From the NCBI GenBank assembly GCA_029259815.1, contig JAJDEJ010000248.1, positions 1-46,346 of the forward strand: a stretch of DNA of 46,346 nt, written 5' to 3'. The position numbers and the translations under genes are program-made. This document shows positions 34,048 to 45,840 of the stretch, piece by piece (positions within the stretch are counted from its first letter, which is position 1; each line of letters opens with the position of its first letter). The notes below the pieces were generated by a model. The model did not search any database. It saw only the letters and a program-made list of their open reading frames with translations, and had not been told where the DNA came from. This DNA comes from Planctomycetaceae bacterium. Its GTDB lineage: Bacteria > Planctomycetota > Planctomycetia > Planctomycetales > Planctomycetaceae.

Positions 34048-34731
34048 ATGTCATTCACAAAAGCTGAACTGAGAGACCTCTATCGTATTCGCTCAAAGAG
34101 GTACGATTTCACTGCCAATCTGTACTACTTGATAGGATTCCGCGAATGGGCCTACCGTGAAAAGGCCGTGAGACAACTTCGCTTGTCACCCGGCGACACC
34201 GTTGTCGAAATCGGCTGCGGGACGGGGCTCAACTTCGACTTGATCCAGCAGGCAATCGGCCCGACAGGTCAGCTGATCGGCGTCGACATGACTGAATCGA
34301 TGCTCGAACGCGCGAGGCTCCGTGTTGAACAGCACCAGTGGAGCAACGTCGAGTTGATTCAGACCGACGCGGCAACGTTCGATTTCCCGCCGGACGTCAA
34401 TGGGATCCTGTCAACATTCGCCCTCACCCTGGTGCCGGAGTTTGACGCAGTCATCCGAACCGGCTCAGAAGCGCTCGAGAACGGTGGTCGTTGGGTGGTC
34501 GCCGACTTGAAACTGCCCGGTGGCCGCCTGGCTTGGTTGACACGAATCCTTTTGCCGCTGTTCCGGCCGTTTGGGGTCACGATCGACCTCGCTGACCGGC
34601 ACCCGTGGGACTCGATCGACGCATGCCTCTCCGAATTCCGTTTCGACGAATCGTATTTCGGCTACGTGTACGTCGCATCCGGGACCAAGGCCGTGAGCGA
34701 TCACGGCGGCGAATCTCTTCATCTGAGCTGA
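34048..34731 (+). CDS. Class I SAM-dependent methyltransferase
   Basis: A 227-residue soluble methyltransferase. SAM-binding motif I is VVEIGCGTGLNFDLI (about 52-66), followed by GVDMTESMLERAR and DAATFDFPPDVNGILSTFALTLV. The C-terminal part resembles phospholipid/ubiquinone-type methyltransferases (LPLFRPFGVTIDLADRHPWDSI), so a lipid or quinone substrate is possible. It follows the LOG-YHS gene by 21 bases, probably as one transcript, and a strong hairpin begins 14 bases after its stop. Specific substrate is not identifiable. Confidence 0.82.
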   Translation: MSFTKAELRDLYRIRSKRYDFTANLYYLIGFREWAYREKAVRQLRLSPGDTVVEIGCGTGLNFDLIQQAIGPTGQLIGVDMTESMLERARLRVEQHQWSNVELIQTDAATFDFPPDVNGILSTFALTLVPEFDAVIRTGSEALENGGRWVVADLKLPGGRLAWLTRILLPLFRPFGVTIDLADRHPWDSIDACLSEFRFDESYFGYVYVASGTKAVSDHGGESLHLS

Positions 34732-34745
34732 GTGGACCGACAAGG

Positions 34746-34775
34746 GCGGAATGGCCCACCGATGGGCTATTCCGC
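34746..34775 (+). terminator. Strong hairpin after the methyltransferase gene
   Basis: A 13-bp stem (arms 34746-34758 and 34763-34775) with loop CCGA and a single G:T wobble. It lies between the methyltransferase stop and the N-ATPase promoter. No T-tract follows, so it may be a terminator of the non-canonical kind or an activator-binding palindrome for the sigma54 promoter 120 bases downstream. Confidence 0.55.
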
Positions 34776-34894
34776 ACACAAGCCCGCCTCGGCAGCCACA
34801 CAGTGATCATGATCCGCGAGAGCGCGTCGATGTTCTTCACGAAACAAGGGCGAGGTCGCCACAAAAACATCACGAATCGACAAAGTCGCGTGAC

Positions 34895-34910
34895 AGGCAT
34901 GGACTTTGCG
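34895..34910 (+). promoter_or_regulatory. Sigma54-type -24/-12 promoter for the N-ATPase operon
   Basis: AGGCATGGACTTTGCG fits TGGCACG-N4-TTGCW: GG at 34896-34897, GC at 34908-34909, ten bases apart, with an intact TTTGC. Mismatches are the first base, T for C at position six, and the last base. The predicted transcript start is near 34921, 44 bases before the atpD start. A nearby GTCGCGTGACA sequence overlaps the -24 flank. Confidence 0.7.
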
Positions 34911-34916
34911 AACTGA

Positions 34917-36764
<1,848 letters not shown>

Positions 36765-36772
<8 letters not shown>

Positions 36773-37160
36773 GACGAACGAGACGCTTCATCAATCCGAA
36801 CAGGCCGAGATTGAACGGCAAGTGGCAGCCAAGGAGAAACGAAAACTCAAGGCGCAATCGGAGAAGAACCACTCCATCTGGTTTGGACTCGGCATGATGG
36901 GGCTGATCGGCTGGTCGGTCGCCGTGCCGGCGTTGATCGGTGTCGCCATTGGCTTATGGATCGATTCCCAGTGGCCCAGCGATTACTCGTGGGGTCTGAT
37001 GCTCCTGATTCTGGGGATCGCGATTGGCTGTCTCAACGCCTGGAACTGGTTGCAGAAGGAAGGCCGCTCCGAAGGCAGGCGAGAGCCTCCGACCGGCGGA
37101 CACGCACCGCCGGAAGTCCAGAGTTCAGATCATGCGACAGGAGATGACCATGGAAAGTAA
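36765..37160 (+). CDS. atpQ: N-ATPase accessory membrane protein AtpQ (AtpI/ATPase_gene1-like)
   Basis: A 131-residue protein with a charged N-terminal helix (about 8-36) and two TMs (about 42-65 and 73-92: WFGLGMMGLIGWSVAVPALIGVAIGLWID and WGLMLLILGIAIGCLNAWNW), followed by a polar tail. This matches the AtpI-like protein found between atpC and atpR in N-ATPase operons, thought to help assemble the c-ring or handle Mg2+/Ca2+ (family knowledge). The ATG at 36765 overlaps atpC by eight bases. Confidence 0.87.
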
Positions 37161-37452
37161 CCTGATCGAACTCGTCCCTGCGTTCCTGGCTGGATTGGTC
37201 CTGGGTGCGTTCTACTTCGGAACGCTGTGGTTGACGGTGTCCGCGATGAGTCGCGTCCGATCACCGGGTTTGCTCTTCGTGACCAGTTTTGTTGGACGCC
37301 TGACGGTGGCACTCACCGGGTTTTGGCTCACGATGGCCGGACGTTGGGAGCGTGCTATCGCGTGCCTGATCGGATTTCTGCTGGCGCGCCTGGTTGTGAC
37401 AATTCTACTCAGACCCTCGATGGCGGCGAGCGTTCCGGAGAATCGATCATGA
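37150..37452 (+). CDS. atpR: N-ATPase accessory membrane protein AtpR
   Basis: A 100-residue protein with three predicted TMs (about 8-31, 37-59, 62-84), the standard AtpR layout of N-ATPase operons; its proposed role is c-ring assembly or interaction with subunit c. The start is 37150, since AGGAG lies six bases before it; an ATG two codons earlier lies too close to that site. It overlaps atpQ by 11 bases and atpB by four (ATGA). Confidence 0.85.
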   Translation: MESNLIELVPAFLAGLVLGAFYFGTLWLTVSAMSRVRSPGLLFVTSFVGRLTVALTGFWLTMAGRWERAIACLIGFLLARLVVTILLRPSMAASVPENRS

Positions 37453-38147
37453 ATGACATCCAGATCAACCCCGATGAAGCTCTATGGCAGTGGGGAACGG
37501 TCCTCATTAACCAGACCCTCATCTCTACTTGGATTGTGATGATCCTGCTGGTGTTCGGCTCCTGGCTGATCACTCGCAGACTTTCAAGCGGAACGACGAT
37601 GTCACGTGGACAAAACCTGCTCGAAGTCATTGTCGGAGCGTTGAGGACACAAATTCGCGAAGTGAGCCGTCAGGAACCAGGACCGTACTTGCCGTTTGTC
37701 GGCACACTCTTTGTGTTCATTGCGATGTCGAATCTGCTTGCGATCGTCCCCGGCTATCACCCGCCGACGAGTTCACTTTCGACCACGGCTGCTTTAGCCA
37801 CTTGCGTCTTCATCGCCGTGCCACTCTACGGAATTGCGCGGACGGGAATCTCAGCCTATGCGCGGCAATATATTCAACCATCGATCTTCATGCTGCCTTT
37901 CAACATTATTGGCGAGCTGTCACGCACGCTGGCTTTGGCGGTTCGACTCTACGGAAACATGATGAGCGGCAGCGTGATTGGTGCCATCCTCCTCGGTTTC
38001 GTGCCCGTGTTCGTGCCGATCGTCATGCAGCTCTTCGGTCTGTTGACAGGACTGATTCAAGCTTACATCTTCGCGATTCTGGCGATGGTCTACATCGCAT
38101 CTGCAACGCAGGCGCACGAGACAACGGTTGACAGCCCGGATTCGTGA
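37449..38147 (+). CDS. atpB: N-ATPase Fo subunit a
   Basis: The 232-residue ion-channel subunit of Fo. About five to six TMs; key helix ELSRTLALAVRLYGNMMSG carries the conserved Arg (Arg166) facing the c-ring, and the last helix GLIQAYIFAILAMVYIASATQAHE has the usual Gln. The stator motif LPFVGTLFVFIAMSNLLAIVPGYHPPT is present. The ATG at 37449 overlaps the atpR stop (ATGA), with GGAG upstream. The predicted ion path is consistent with the c-ring described below. Confidence 0.92.
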   Translation: MNDIQINPDEALWQWGTVLINQTLISTWIVMILLVFGSWLITRRLSSGTTMSRGQNLLEVIVGALRTQIREVSRQEPGPYLPFVGTLFVFIAMSNLLAIVPGYHPPTSSLSTTAALATCVFIAVPLYGIARTGISAYARQYIQPSIFMLPFNIIGELSRTLALAVRLYGNMMSGSVIGAILLGFVPVFVPIVMQLFGLLTGLIQAYIFAILAMVYIASATQAHETTVDSPDS

Positions 38148-38216
38148 GCAGATCGAACGCGCAACACGAACTTTCAAAATGCACCCAACCCATTCAGTGC
38201 TGAAGAGGATGAGAAA

Positions 38217-38498
38217 ATGGAAACAGAAGCCCTGATCGCTGCGGCCTCCATTGTGGCGGCCGGTTTGACAATCGCCATCGGTTCCATCGGCCCCGCGCTG
38301 GGCGAAGGCCGAGCGTTGGCTCAAGCACTCAGCGCCATCGCCCAGCAGCCTGATGAAACCAACTCGATCACGCGGACTCTGTTCGTCGGACTGGCGATGG
38401 TGGAATCAACCGCCATCTATTGCTTCGTCGTCTCGATGATTTTGATCTTCGCGAACCCATTCTGGAACTACTTTATTCAAAAGACCGCCGGCAACTGA
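38217..38498 (+). CDS. atpE: N-ATPase Fo subunit c with two-carboxylate ion site
   Basis: A 93-residue hairpin of two TMs forming the rotor ring. The first helix has GSIGPALGEGRA with Glu30; the second has AMVESTAIYCF with Glu63, Ser64, Thr65 and Tyr68. Relative to the Na+ ring of Ilyobacter tartaricus, Glu63-Ser64-Tyr68 correspond to E65-S66-Y70 and Glu30 replaces Q32, giving the double-carboxylate arrangement of N-ATPases. Bioinformatic work proposed Na+ specificity for these, but at least one N-ATPase ring (Burkholderia) has been reported to bind H+, so the ion remains open. GAGGATGAG precedes the start. The 69-base gap after atpB holds nothing else. Confidence 0.95.
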   Translation: METEALIAAASIVAAGLTIAIGSIGPALGEGRALAQALSAIAQQPDETNSITRTLFVGLAMVESTAIYCFVVSMILIFANPFWNYFIQKTAGN

Positions 38499-38515
38499 CG
38501 CGGGCGGAACGCATC

Positions 38516-39325
38516 ATGTCGATCAATTGGTTCACACTCGCCGCACAGATCCTGAATTTTCTGGTGCTGGTTTGGCTCCTGAAGCGATTCCTGTACGGGC
38601 CCATCATCCACGCGATGGAGGAGCGTGAGGCGAGGATCGCCGCGCGGATTCATGAGGCGGATGAAGCTCGTCGGGAAGCTGACCAGCAACAAGCGGACTA
38701 CCGTCAGAAGATGCAGGAACTCGAACACACCCGTGAACAACTGTTGGCCGAAGCGGCGACAGATGTGGAGGAATGGCGGACTCAACATGTCAAACAGGCC
38801 TGCATCGAAGTGGATGCCGATCGTGCAGACTGGTACCGGTCGCTTGCTCGCGAAAAGGCGTCGTTGATTCAGAACTTGCGACTCCAGGCGGCCGCTCAGG
38901 TGCAACAGGTCGCACGTCATGTCCTCGCCGAACTCTCCACCGAAGAATTGGAGCGCCAGGCGATTGCCGTCTTCTTGACTCGGCTGTCTGACCTTGATCC
39001 TGATCAAAAGGCGGAGATCGCCCTGGCCATCCGCAATTCGCACCACCATGTGTTTGTCGAAAGTGGTTTCGATCTTCCCGAACGGGAGCGTCGTCGTATC
39101 ACCGAGATTCTTCAGCAAGAATTGACAGACGGACTGGACGTCGAGTTCCGAACCCAGGCCGAGCTGATCTGTGGAATCGAGCTGCAAGCGGCCGGCTACA
39201 AAGTTTGCTGGAGCATCCGCGAAGCATTGGAGTCACTCGACGAAAAGTTCGTCCAGGCGATTGAAGAGACCATGACATTCACGTCCTCCGAAGGCCGCGC
39301 ACCTGAGATGCAAGGCCACGAGTAG
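38516..39325 (+). CDS. atpF: N-ATPase fused/extended subunit b (b-delta-like)
   Basis: A 269-residue peripheral-stalk subunit. TM at about 7-27 (NWFTLAAQILNFLVLVWLLKRFLYGP), then a long Arg/Glu/Gln coiled coil (to about 150), and a C-terminal portion (about 150-250) resembling delta (ERQAIAVFLTRLSDLD...). The length and the absence of a separate delta gene match N-ATPases, where b carries the delta-like function. The start at 38516 gives a short 17-base gap after atpE. No ribosome site as good as its neighbours is visible. Confidence 0.9.
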   Translation: MSINWFTLAAQILNFLVLVWLLKRFLYGPIIHAMEEREARIAARIHEADEARREADQQQADYRQKMQELEHTREQLLAEAATDVEEWRTQHVKQACIEVDADRADWYRSLAREKASLIQNLRLQAAAQVQQVARHVLAELSTEELERQAIAVFLTRLSDLDPDQKAEIALAIRNSHHHVFVESGFDLPERERRRITEILQQELTDGLDVEFRTQAELICGIELQAAGYKVCWSIREALESLDEKFVQAIEETMTFTSSEGRAPEMQGHE

Positions 39326-39364
39326 TCTCCGTGCCAGGGACCCATCCTCTATGCTCTCCATGAC

Positions 39365-40933
39365 ATGACAACACACGAACAACCCTCCTTCTCATCGCAA
39401 CTTGATGATACGTTCGACACTCTGGACGCCGTCGTCGCGTCACATCAAGTCGATCTGCATCCGGTCGAGATTGGCACCGTTACCTCTGTGGGACGCGGTG
39501 TCGCCCGCGTCGATGGGTTGCCGAAGGTGCGATCAGAGGAACTGCTTCGTTTCCCGAATCACCTTTTCGGCCTGGCATTCAACTTGGACGTCAACGAGCT
39601 CGGCGTCATCCTGCTCGACGAGAGTGATCGATTGGAAGCGGGCGACGAAGTGCGACGAACCAATCGCGTACTCGATGTCCCTGTGGGAGACGCTCTGATC
39701 GGTCGCGTGGTTGATCCGGTCGGTCGCCCGCTGGATGGACACGGACCAGTGCGATCCGTCGAACGTCGACCGTCCGAGCGTGATGCGGCTTCCATTATGG
39801 ATCGGCTCCCCGTCACGGTTCCCTTGCAGACCGGTCTCAAAGTCGTCGATGCGCTCGTGCCGATCGGCCGCGGCCAGCGAGAGCTTATCCTCGGCGATCG
39901 CCAAACGGGAAAGACGGCGATTGCCATCGACACCATCATCAACCAATCCGACAAGGACGTGGTCTGCATCTACTGCGCGATCGGGCAGAGAAACACGGCC
40001 GTCGCCAAGGTGATCGCTGACTTGCGCGAACGAGGAGCGTTGGACTATTCAGTAGTTGTGGTGGCAGAAGGCGACTCCCCGCCAGGAATGCAGTACATCG
40101 CACCGTATGCTGCCACAACAATTGGAGAATACTTCATGGATCAAGGCCGTGATGTGCTGGTGATCTATGACGACTTGACGGCTCATGCCCGCGCTTATCG
40201 TGAACTCTCTCTGCTCCTCCGTCGCCCTCCCGGCCGCGAAGCGTTTCCCGGCGACATCTTCTACTTGCATTCGCGATTGTTGGAGCGATCAACTCACCTG
40301 TGCGACCGCCTCGGCGGCGGATCGCTCACGGCACTGCCAATCGCCGAAACAGAGGCGCAAAACGTCTCGGCCTACATTCCCACAAATCTCATCTCGATTA
40401 CCGACGGGCAAATCTCACTGTCCCCCGACCTGTTTCAGAAAGGCATCCTGCCAGCCGTCGATGTGGGTCGTTCCGTGTCACGAGTGGGGGGCAAGACTCA
40501 GCTGTCTGCTTACCGCTCCGTTGCCGGCGACCTGCGGTTGTCCTACTCACAGTTCGAGGAACTGGAGGCGTTTTCCCGCTTCAGCAGTCGACTTGACGAA
40601 GAGACGCGATCAACGCTGGAACGAGGCCGCCGAGTGCGCGAAATCTTCAAGCAGCGTCAATACCAGCCACTGTCGGTTGCCGAGCAGATCGCGGTTCTCG
40701 TCGCCATTACCGCTGGGTTGTTCGATGAACTGAGCCTCGAACAACTCCCCACGGCAGAGATTGCTGTTCGTGAAGCCGTCACGAGTCATCTCCCGGACGT
40801 CTGCGAGCAAATTCAGGCGGGCGACAAACTCACGGACGAACACCGTGCTGCACTGGTCGATGTCGCTCGCACGGCTGTTGTCAACTCTCAGGATCCTGGA
40901 CAAGCAACTCTGGACCCGCAGGCGCTCGACTGA
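39365..40933 (+). CDS. atpA: N-ATPase F1 subunit alpha
   Basis: A 522-residue non-catalytic nucleotide-binding subunit. N-terminal barrel (about 30-100), P-loop GDRQTGKT at 177-184, [45 protein letters not shown] and the C-terminal helical domain. The signature [17 protein letters not shown] is the alpha-type arginine-finger region. It belongs to the atp operon after atpF (39-base gap) and is followed closely by atpG. Confidence 0.95.
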   Translation: MTTHEQPSFSSQLDDTFDTLDAVVASHQVDLHPVEIGTVTSVGRGVARVDGLPKVRSEELLRFPNHLFGLAFNLDVNELGVILLDESDRLEAGDEVRRTNRVLDVPVGDALIGRVVDPVGRPLDGHGPVRSVERRPSERDAASIMDRLPVTVPLQTGLKVVDALVPIGRGQRELILGDRQTGKTAIAIDTIINQSDKDVVCIYCAIGQRNTAVAKVIADLRERGALDYSVVVVAEGDSPPGMQYIAPYAATTIGEYFMDQGRDVLVIYDDLTAHARAYRELSLLLRRPPGREAFPGDIFYLHSRLLERSTHLCDRLGGGSLTALPIAETEAQNVSAYIPTNLISITDGQISLSPDLFQKGILPAVDVGRSVSRVGGKTQLSAYRSVAGDLRLSYSQFEELEAFSRFSSRLDEETRSTLERGRRVREIFKQRQYQPLSVAEQIAVLVAITAGLFDELSLEQLPTAEIAVREAVTSHLPDVCEQIQAGDKLTDEHRAALVDVARTAVVNSQDPGQATLDPQALD

Positions 40934-40937
40934 CACC

Positions 40938-41828
40938 ATGCAAACTCTCGAAACCCTCAAACGCAAGATCAACAGCGCCGAAGATTTGTCATCGGTGGTG
41001 CGGACGATGAAGACTCTGGCCGCCGTCAGTATTCGGCAGTACGAACTCGCTGTTGAATCATTGGCTGACTATTTCACGACCATCGAAGACGGCTTACGAA
41101 TCCTGCTTTGGAACAGCCCGACTCGCCCCGTTGGTGCAGGCGCCAAGCCACATCGTGCTGTCGGTGCAATCGTGTTCGGTTCGGATCAGGGGATGTGCGG
41201 TCAGTTCAACGAGCAGATTGCGAATTTCGCCATCGAACACAAGTTGAGCGAGCCGGTGACCGGAGATGCCCCCTGGTCGTTTCTCGCCGTGGGAGCACGG
41301 GCCGCTGGGCGATTGGCCGACAACGGTTATGAGGTCGACTTTGAAATCCCCGTCCCCGGCTCGTCATCGGGCATCACGCCCCTCGTTCAGGATCTCCTCG
41401 CCACGATCGAAGAATGGCGCACACGGAAGCGTCTTGGCCGCATCCTGCTCTTCTACAACAGGCGAATTTCAGCATCGTCCTATCGACCGCATTTCTATGA
41501 ACTACTGCCCATCAAACCCCAGCAGTTTCAAGGACTTCAGCGGCGTCAATGGCCCTCTCGGACGCTGCCGATGTTCACGATTGAGAGTGAAGTGTTGCTG
41601 TCACGTCTGGTCCGGCACTACTTGTTTGTTTGCCTGTTTCAAGCCTCTGCCGAATCACTTGCCGGCGAGAACGCCAGTCGCATTGCCAGCATGCAGGCGG
41701 CCGAACGCAACATTCAGGACCGCCTCGCAGAACTCCGTAGTGGATACAACCAACAGCGCCAGACCGCCATCACAGAAGAACTTCTCGACGTTGTGACCGG
41801 ATTCGAGGCATTGACTGACGAACAATGA
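40938..41828 (+). CDS. atpG: N-ATPase F1 subunit gamma
   Basis: A 296-residue central rotor shaft. N-terminal helix [32 protein letters not shown] and C-terminal helix [24 protein letters not shown] are the two coiled-coil arms; the Rossmann-like middle shows [19 protein letters not shown]. The ATG at 40938 lies four bases after the atpA stop. This is the last gene of the operon; a Cu+-ATPase follows 43 bases later in the same direction, which may share the transcript. Confidence 0.93.
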   Translation: MQTLETLKRKINSAEDLSSVVRTMKTLAAVSIRQYELAVESLADYFTTIEDGLRILLWNSPTRPVGAGAKPHRAVGAIVFGSDQGMCGQFNEQIANFAIEHKLSEPVTGDAPWSFLAVGARAAGRLADNGYEVDFEIPVPGSSSGITPLVQDLLATIEEWRTRKRLGRILLFYNRRISASSYRPHFYELLPIKPQQFQGLQRRQWPSRTLPMFTIESEVLLSRLVRHYLFVCLFQASAESLAGENASRIASMQAAERNIQDRLAELRSGYNQQRQTAITEELLDVVTGFEALTDEQ

Positions 41829-41871
41829 TTCCACTAAGTCTGGAATGATTTTGACAGAACAAGAGGCGAAG

Positions 41872-44358
41872 ATGGCAACTGATCCCGTTTGTGGCATGAC
41901 CGTCAATGAGGCGACTGCGCTCTCGTCCACCAAGAACGGCGAGACGTATTACTTCTGCAGCGACCATTGTCTGGAGCGATTCAATCACTCCGAAGAGTCG
42001 GTCGCTTCGCAGGAGCCGGGAGACCATCCCACGGCAACAGCGCATCACTGCTGCCAGCATGAGAGTGGGGCTGACACAGACGAACCTCAGCACCAGCGAG
42101 ACGAGCAGTCATTGACGAGCGGAAGTCGAGCGAAGTATCTCTGCCCGATGTGTCCCGGCGTGGAAAGTGACGTATCGGGCGATTGTCCGCAATGCGGCAT
42201 GGCGCTGGAACGGAATCCATCGTATCGCGAATCCTCCTCGACAAAGACAATCTACACCTGCCCGATGCACCCCGAGATCGAGCAGGACCACCCCGGTTCC
42301 TGCCCCATCTGCGGAATGGACCTGGAACCCAAAACTGTCACGCTGGAGGAGGAAGATGACGCGGAGCTGACGTGGATGACGCGGCGCTTCTGGGTGTCAG
42401 TCGTGCTCACGTTGCCCGTGTTGTTTCTGGCGATGGCTCCGATGGCGGGCATCCCCATCAATCGGCTGGTGAGCGCCGATCTTTCGCGATGGATTCAGTT
42501 CGCACTGGCCACACCCGTCGTGTTGTGGTGCGGCTGGCCGTTCTTTGTTCGTGGTGTGCGATCACTCCGGACTGGCAACCTCAACATGTTCACCTTGATT
42601 GCAATCGGCACGGGAGCCGCCTATCTCTTCAGCCTGTTCGCGATGCTGTTTCCAGACTTCATCCCTCAAGCGTTTCTCGAACATGGCGAGATCCCCGTCT
42701 ACTTTGAAGCGGCCGCGACGATTACGGCATTGGTGCTGCTTGGACAGGTCTTGGAATTACGTGCACGGAAGCAGACAAGCGGAGCCATCCGCGAACTCAT
42801 GTCTCTGGCACCTGAAACGGCTCGCGTGATCCGAGATGGCGAGGAGAAAGTGGTGCCGCTGGAGGAAGTCCAAACTGGTGATACGCTGAGAATCGTGCCC
42901 GGCGACAAGGTTCCCGTTGATGGAACAGTGATCAGCGGCAGCAGCAGTGTTGATGAGTCCATGATCACGGGCGAGCCAGTTCCGGCCAAGAAGTCCGCAG
43001 CCGATTCCGTGATCGGCGGCACGGTCAATCAAACCGGCTCGTTCGAAATGCGGGCTGAGAAAGTCGGCAGCGAGACCACGCTGTCACGAATCGTGGAGAT
43101 GGTCGCCAACGCGCAACGCAGTCGTGCACCCATTCAGCGAATCGCGGATATGGTCGCCGGCTACTTCGTTCCGGCGGTCATTGCAATTGCGGTCGTGACT
43201 TTCGTGCTTTGGGCCTGGCTTGGCCCGGCGGAGTCTCGCCTGGGATACGCGCTGGTGAATGCAGTCGCTGTGCTCATCATCGCCTGTCCGTGTGCCTTGG
43301 GACTGGCAACGCCCATGTCAATTATGGTTGGCGTCGGTCGTGGTGCGAAGGAAGGCGTCCTCATCAAAGATGCCGAATCACTGGAAACGCTCGAATCCGT
43401 CGACTACCTCATCGTGGACAAGACCGGAACACTCACCGAGGGGCGACCGAAACTCACCGACATTGTCACGCTGATTGATGTCGAGGAATCGGAATTGCTG
43501 TCTCTGGCCGCCGGTGTCGAACAACGCAGCGAACATCCTTTGGCCGAAGCCGTTGTTCGTGCGGCTCGTGATCGCGAGCTGTCGATTCCGGATGTCAACG
43601 ACTTTGACTCGATCACAGGCGGTGGCGTCCAAGGCACTGTCGAGAATCGCAGCATCCTCATTGGCAAGCCGTCCCTCTTGAAAGAACAGGGTGTGTCTGG
43701 TGTTGACGAAGCGAAATCTCAGGCCGACGAGTTCCGCGCCAAAGGCGGCACGGTGATTCTGGTCGCCGTCGATCAGCGACTTGCTGGGTTGCTCGCTGTG
43801 ACCGACCCCATCAAAGAGTCGACGCCAGACGCCGTCCGCACGCTCCATGAGTTGGGTCTCAAGATTGCCATGCTGACCGGCGACAACGAAGTCACCGCAA
43901 AAACAGTCGCCGACCAACTGAACATCGACGAGTTTCAGGCCAGTGTCAGCCCACAGGACAAGCATGACCGCGTGAAGGAACTCAAGACTGGCGGAGCCAA
44001 GGTCGCGATGGCTGGCGACGGCATCAACGATGCACCCGCTCTGGCGGCAGCGGACGTGGGCATCGCGATGGGAACCGGTACTGATGTCGCCATCGAAAGC
44101 GCCGGGGTCACACTCGTGAAAGGCGACCTGCGTGGCATCGAAAAGGCCATTCGCCTGAGCCGCGCCACGATGAAGAACATCCGACAAAACCTGTTCTTCG
44201 CTTTCATCTACAACATTCTCGGAGTCCCCATCGCCGCCGGAGTCCTCTACCCTTTCTTCGGCATCCTGCTCAGCCCCATGATCGCCGCCGCCGCCATGAG
44301 CTTCAGCTCTGTGTCAGTGATCGCTAATGCACTGCGATTGCGCTCGCATGAATTATGA
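41872..44358 (+). CDS. copA: Cu+-translocating P1B-type ATPase with YHS and two HMBD domains
   Basis: An 828-residue copper exporter. N-terminal YHS domain (about 3-44, DPVCGM...YYFCSDHC), two heavy-metal-binding domains (about 88-115, CPMCP...CPQCGM; and 126-154, CPMHP...CPICGM), then an eight-TM P-type core. Metal motif CPC at 472-474, actuator TGE in MITGEPVP, phosphorylation site DKTGTLT with Asp516, [18 protein letters not shown], and the last TMs with [11 protein letters not shown] and AMSFSSVSV, the YN/MxxSS set of P1B-1 Cu+ pumps. There is no CxxC HMA domain, so the HMBDs replace it. The start at 41872 has GAGG five bases upstream, better than the ATG nine codons earlier. A late position after atpG suggests coupling of ATPase expression and Cu export. 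Confidence 0.94.
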   Translation: MATDPVCGMTVNEATALSSTKNGETYYFCSDHCLERFNHSEESVASQEPGDHPTATAHHCCQHESGADTDEPQHQRDEQSLTSGSRAKYLCPMCPGVESDVSGDCPQCGMALERNPSYRESSSTKTIYTCPMHPEIEQDHPGSCPICGMDLEPKTVTLEEEDDAELTWMTRRFWVSVVLTLPVLFLAMAPMAGIPINRLVSADLSRWIQFALATPVVLWCGWPFFVRGVRSLRTGNLNMFTLIAIGTGAAYLFSLFAMLFPDFIPQAFLEHGEIPVYFEAAATITALVLLGQVLELRARKQTSGAIRELMSLAPETARVIRDGEEKVVPLEEVQTGDTLRIVPGDKVPVDGTVISGSSSVDESMITGEPVPAKKSAADSVIGGTVNQTGSFEMRAEKVGSETTLSRIVEMVANAQRSRAPIQRIADMVAGYFVPAVIAIAVVTFVLWAWLGPAESRLGYALVNAVAVLIIACPCALGLATPMSIMVGVGRGAKEGVLIKDAESLETLESVDYLIVDKTGTLTEGRPKLTDIVTLIDVEESELLSLAAGVEQRSEHPLAEAVVRAARDRELSIPDVNDFDSITGGGVQGTVENRSILIGKPSLLKEQGVSGVDEAKSQADEFRAKGGTVILVAVDQRLAGLLAVTDPIKESTPDAVRTLHELGLKIAMLTGDNEVTAKTVADQLNIDEFQASVSPQDKHDRVKELKTGGAKVAMAGDGINDAPALAAADVGIAMGTGTDVAIESAGVTLVKGDLRGIEKAIRLSRATMKNIRQNLFFAFIYNILGVPIAAGVLYPFFGILLSPMIAAAAMSFSSVSVIANALRLRSHEL

Positions 44359-44627
44359 TCCATGGCGTACATCACGACCGATCTACCCTTTGACCACTCC
44401 AGGACTCTCGCTTAGATGCGACATGGTGATGTACTGACCTGCTCCCAGAATCCTGGCCCATGCGAACTGTGAGGGAAATCGATACCGTGCATTCTCGTGA
44501 ATAACGGCAGTATACGTTTCGCTCCAAAGTTTAGAACAATCACCTCCAACGAACAGATCGAGGTGGTGATGCCGTAAGAGTGAGAGTCTGTTGTAGCCGC
44601 GAAGACTAACGACTACCAGCGTGCGCG

Positions 44628-45304
44628 TTACGAAATTCTACACCTGCGTATGCCGATTTGATTGCGATGAAAGAACAGGCATTCTCGGGAGATGAGGAGC
44701 AATCCTCTCCGCTGACGTTTGTTATTGATCATGCGGAGGAGATGGCATTGTTGCCTTCGAGCGGGGGCGCATCCCAAGAAAGGAAGGCCATAAAGCCAAG
44801 CGGCCAAGCGATCCGCAGACAGTCGACAAGCAAGCTGCTCAGACTCTGCCAGTAGTTCGTTGAATTGCTGTTGCTCGATCCGCATGTGGACGCAGAATGG
44901 CCTGACATTGGTTTGCCTTCGGGGACGTCCATCACGTCGGAAGCTGATGGAGTAGTCACCTACCTTCAGTGGTATCTCTCAGATGTCTCTGATGCCGGTC
45001 TCCTGTTGGAAGAAGGTGTGTTCCCCCTTGATGGCGAACAGGACGAACAGGCGTCCCCAACGAATGTAGCGGACGTTGACACGACCGTGCTTCTTGCGTC
45101 GCCAGCGGGCCGACTTCGAGATGCCGGCGTCGTATTTGGTGATGAGTTTTGATCGATCGCTACGGGATCCTTGCCATCGGGGATGCGACCGATGACGTAG
45201 AACCAATAGCCGCGACAGATGACGGATGTCACGAGGTAATGCACGAAAGCATCGCGGGATGTGAAGACGTGTCGGTTGCCGGTCGTTCGTTGTGACTCCC
45301 GCAT
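44628..45304 (-). pseudogene. Decayed gene, unknown function (one frameshift, one in-frame stop)
   Basis: Reading from an ATG at 45304 with GAGG just upstream gives a protein-like run (TGNRHVFTSRDAFVHYLVT..., CRGYWFYVIGRIPDGKDP). Its continuation switches frame around 45149-45158 (SKLITKYDAGISKSARWRRKKHGRVNVRYIRWGRLFVLFAIKGEHTFFQQETGIRD). A TGA at 44979-44981 interrupts that frame before it resumes as REEI-like text and MRIEQQQFNELLAESEQLACRLS..., ending at 44628. I have the impression of a repeated planctomycete family of about 220 residues, but cannot verify this. Either the gene is broken or the sequence contains errors. No function is claimed. Confidence 0.55.
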
Positions 45305-45707
45305 AGTTCCTCTGTAGATTCTCCGTCAGCAAAGAAGAGGAGTTGATTGCGGCTCAGCTCCTCGAAGGCCGTCTCTCATATTGAGAAACCTCTGTGGACA
45401 CCTGGCGGTGCGGCTCTCGCTTGCGCAAAGAGCCATATTCTTTGATCGAGTACCTCCAATCTATGGAGGACCTCGCATCAATAAACCTCGACAGCATTCT
45501 TCGTCGTCCGGACGCACGTCGAGTGTCTGTCGTCAGACCGCTGCCACAGAAGAGGAGTTCGCCAGAACCCCTCACCTGTGACCGCATGCCACCTGTCACG
45601 GACCTGCTCCATGCCTGCATCGGAATTCAGCATGACTTTCGTACGAAACGAGTCATGCTGCCGACGTAAGAACACAGAGTCGGTACGTCATTTCAGACAC
45701 GTCTTCG

Positions 45708-45840
45708 GTCGAGAATCGCTTCTCGACTGTCCGTTGGCCCTTTCGTCGTCGATAATGCCTGCACGCGCCAACGCGCAGGCTCGAACGGGGCAGGACTGCC
45801 TTGCCCTGCACGAAGTGACGAGCTGTCACTCGTCGCTTCG
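45708..45840. repeat. Cluster of four consecutive hairpins
   Basis: Four inverted repeats lie in 133 bases. First: 45708-45727, 8-bp stem GTCGAGAA/TTCTCGAC with loop TCGC. Second: 45757-45780, GCCTG...CAGGC plus CGCG/CGCG with a two-base bulge. Third: 45788-45806, GGGCA/TGCCC extended by two pairs around a bulge, loop ACTG. Fourth: 45811-45840, a 12-bp stem with one G:T pair and loop CTGTCA. Density suggests a structured RNA or DNA element; no known class fitted. Confidence 0.6.

Noticed and set aside
45708-45840. Integron attC site
   Set aside because: The hairpins lack the conserved RYYYAAC/GTTRRRY core pairs and no integrase gene is visible.
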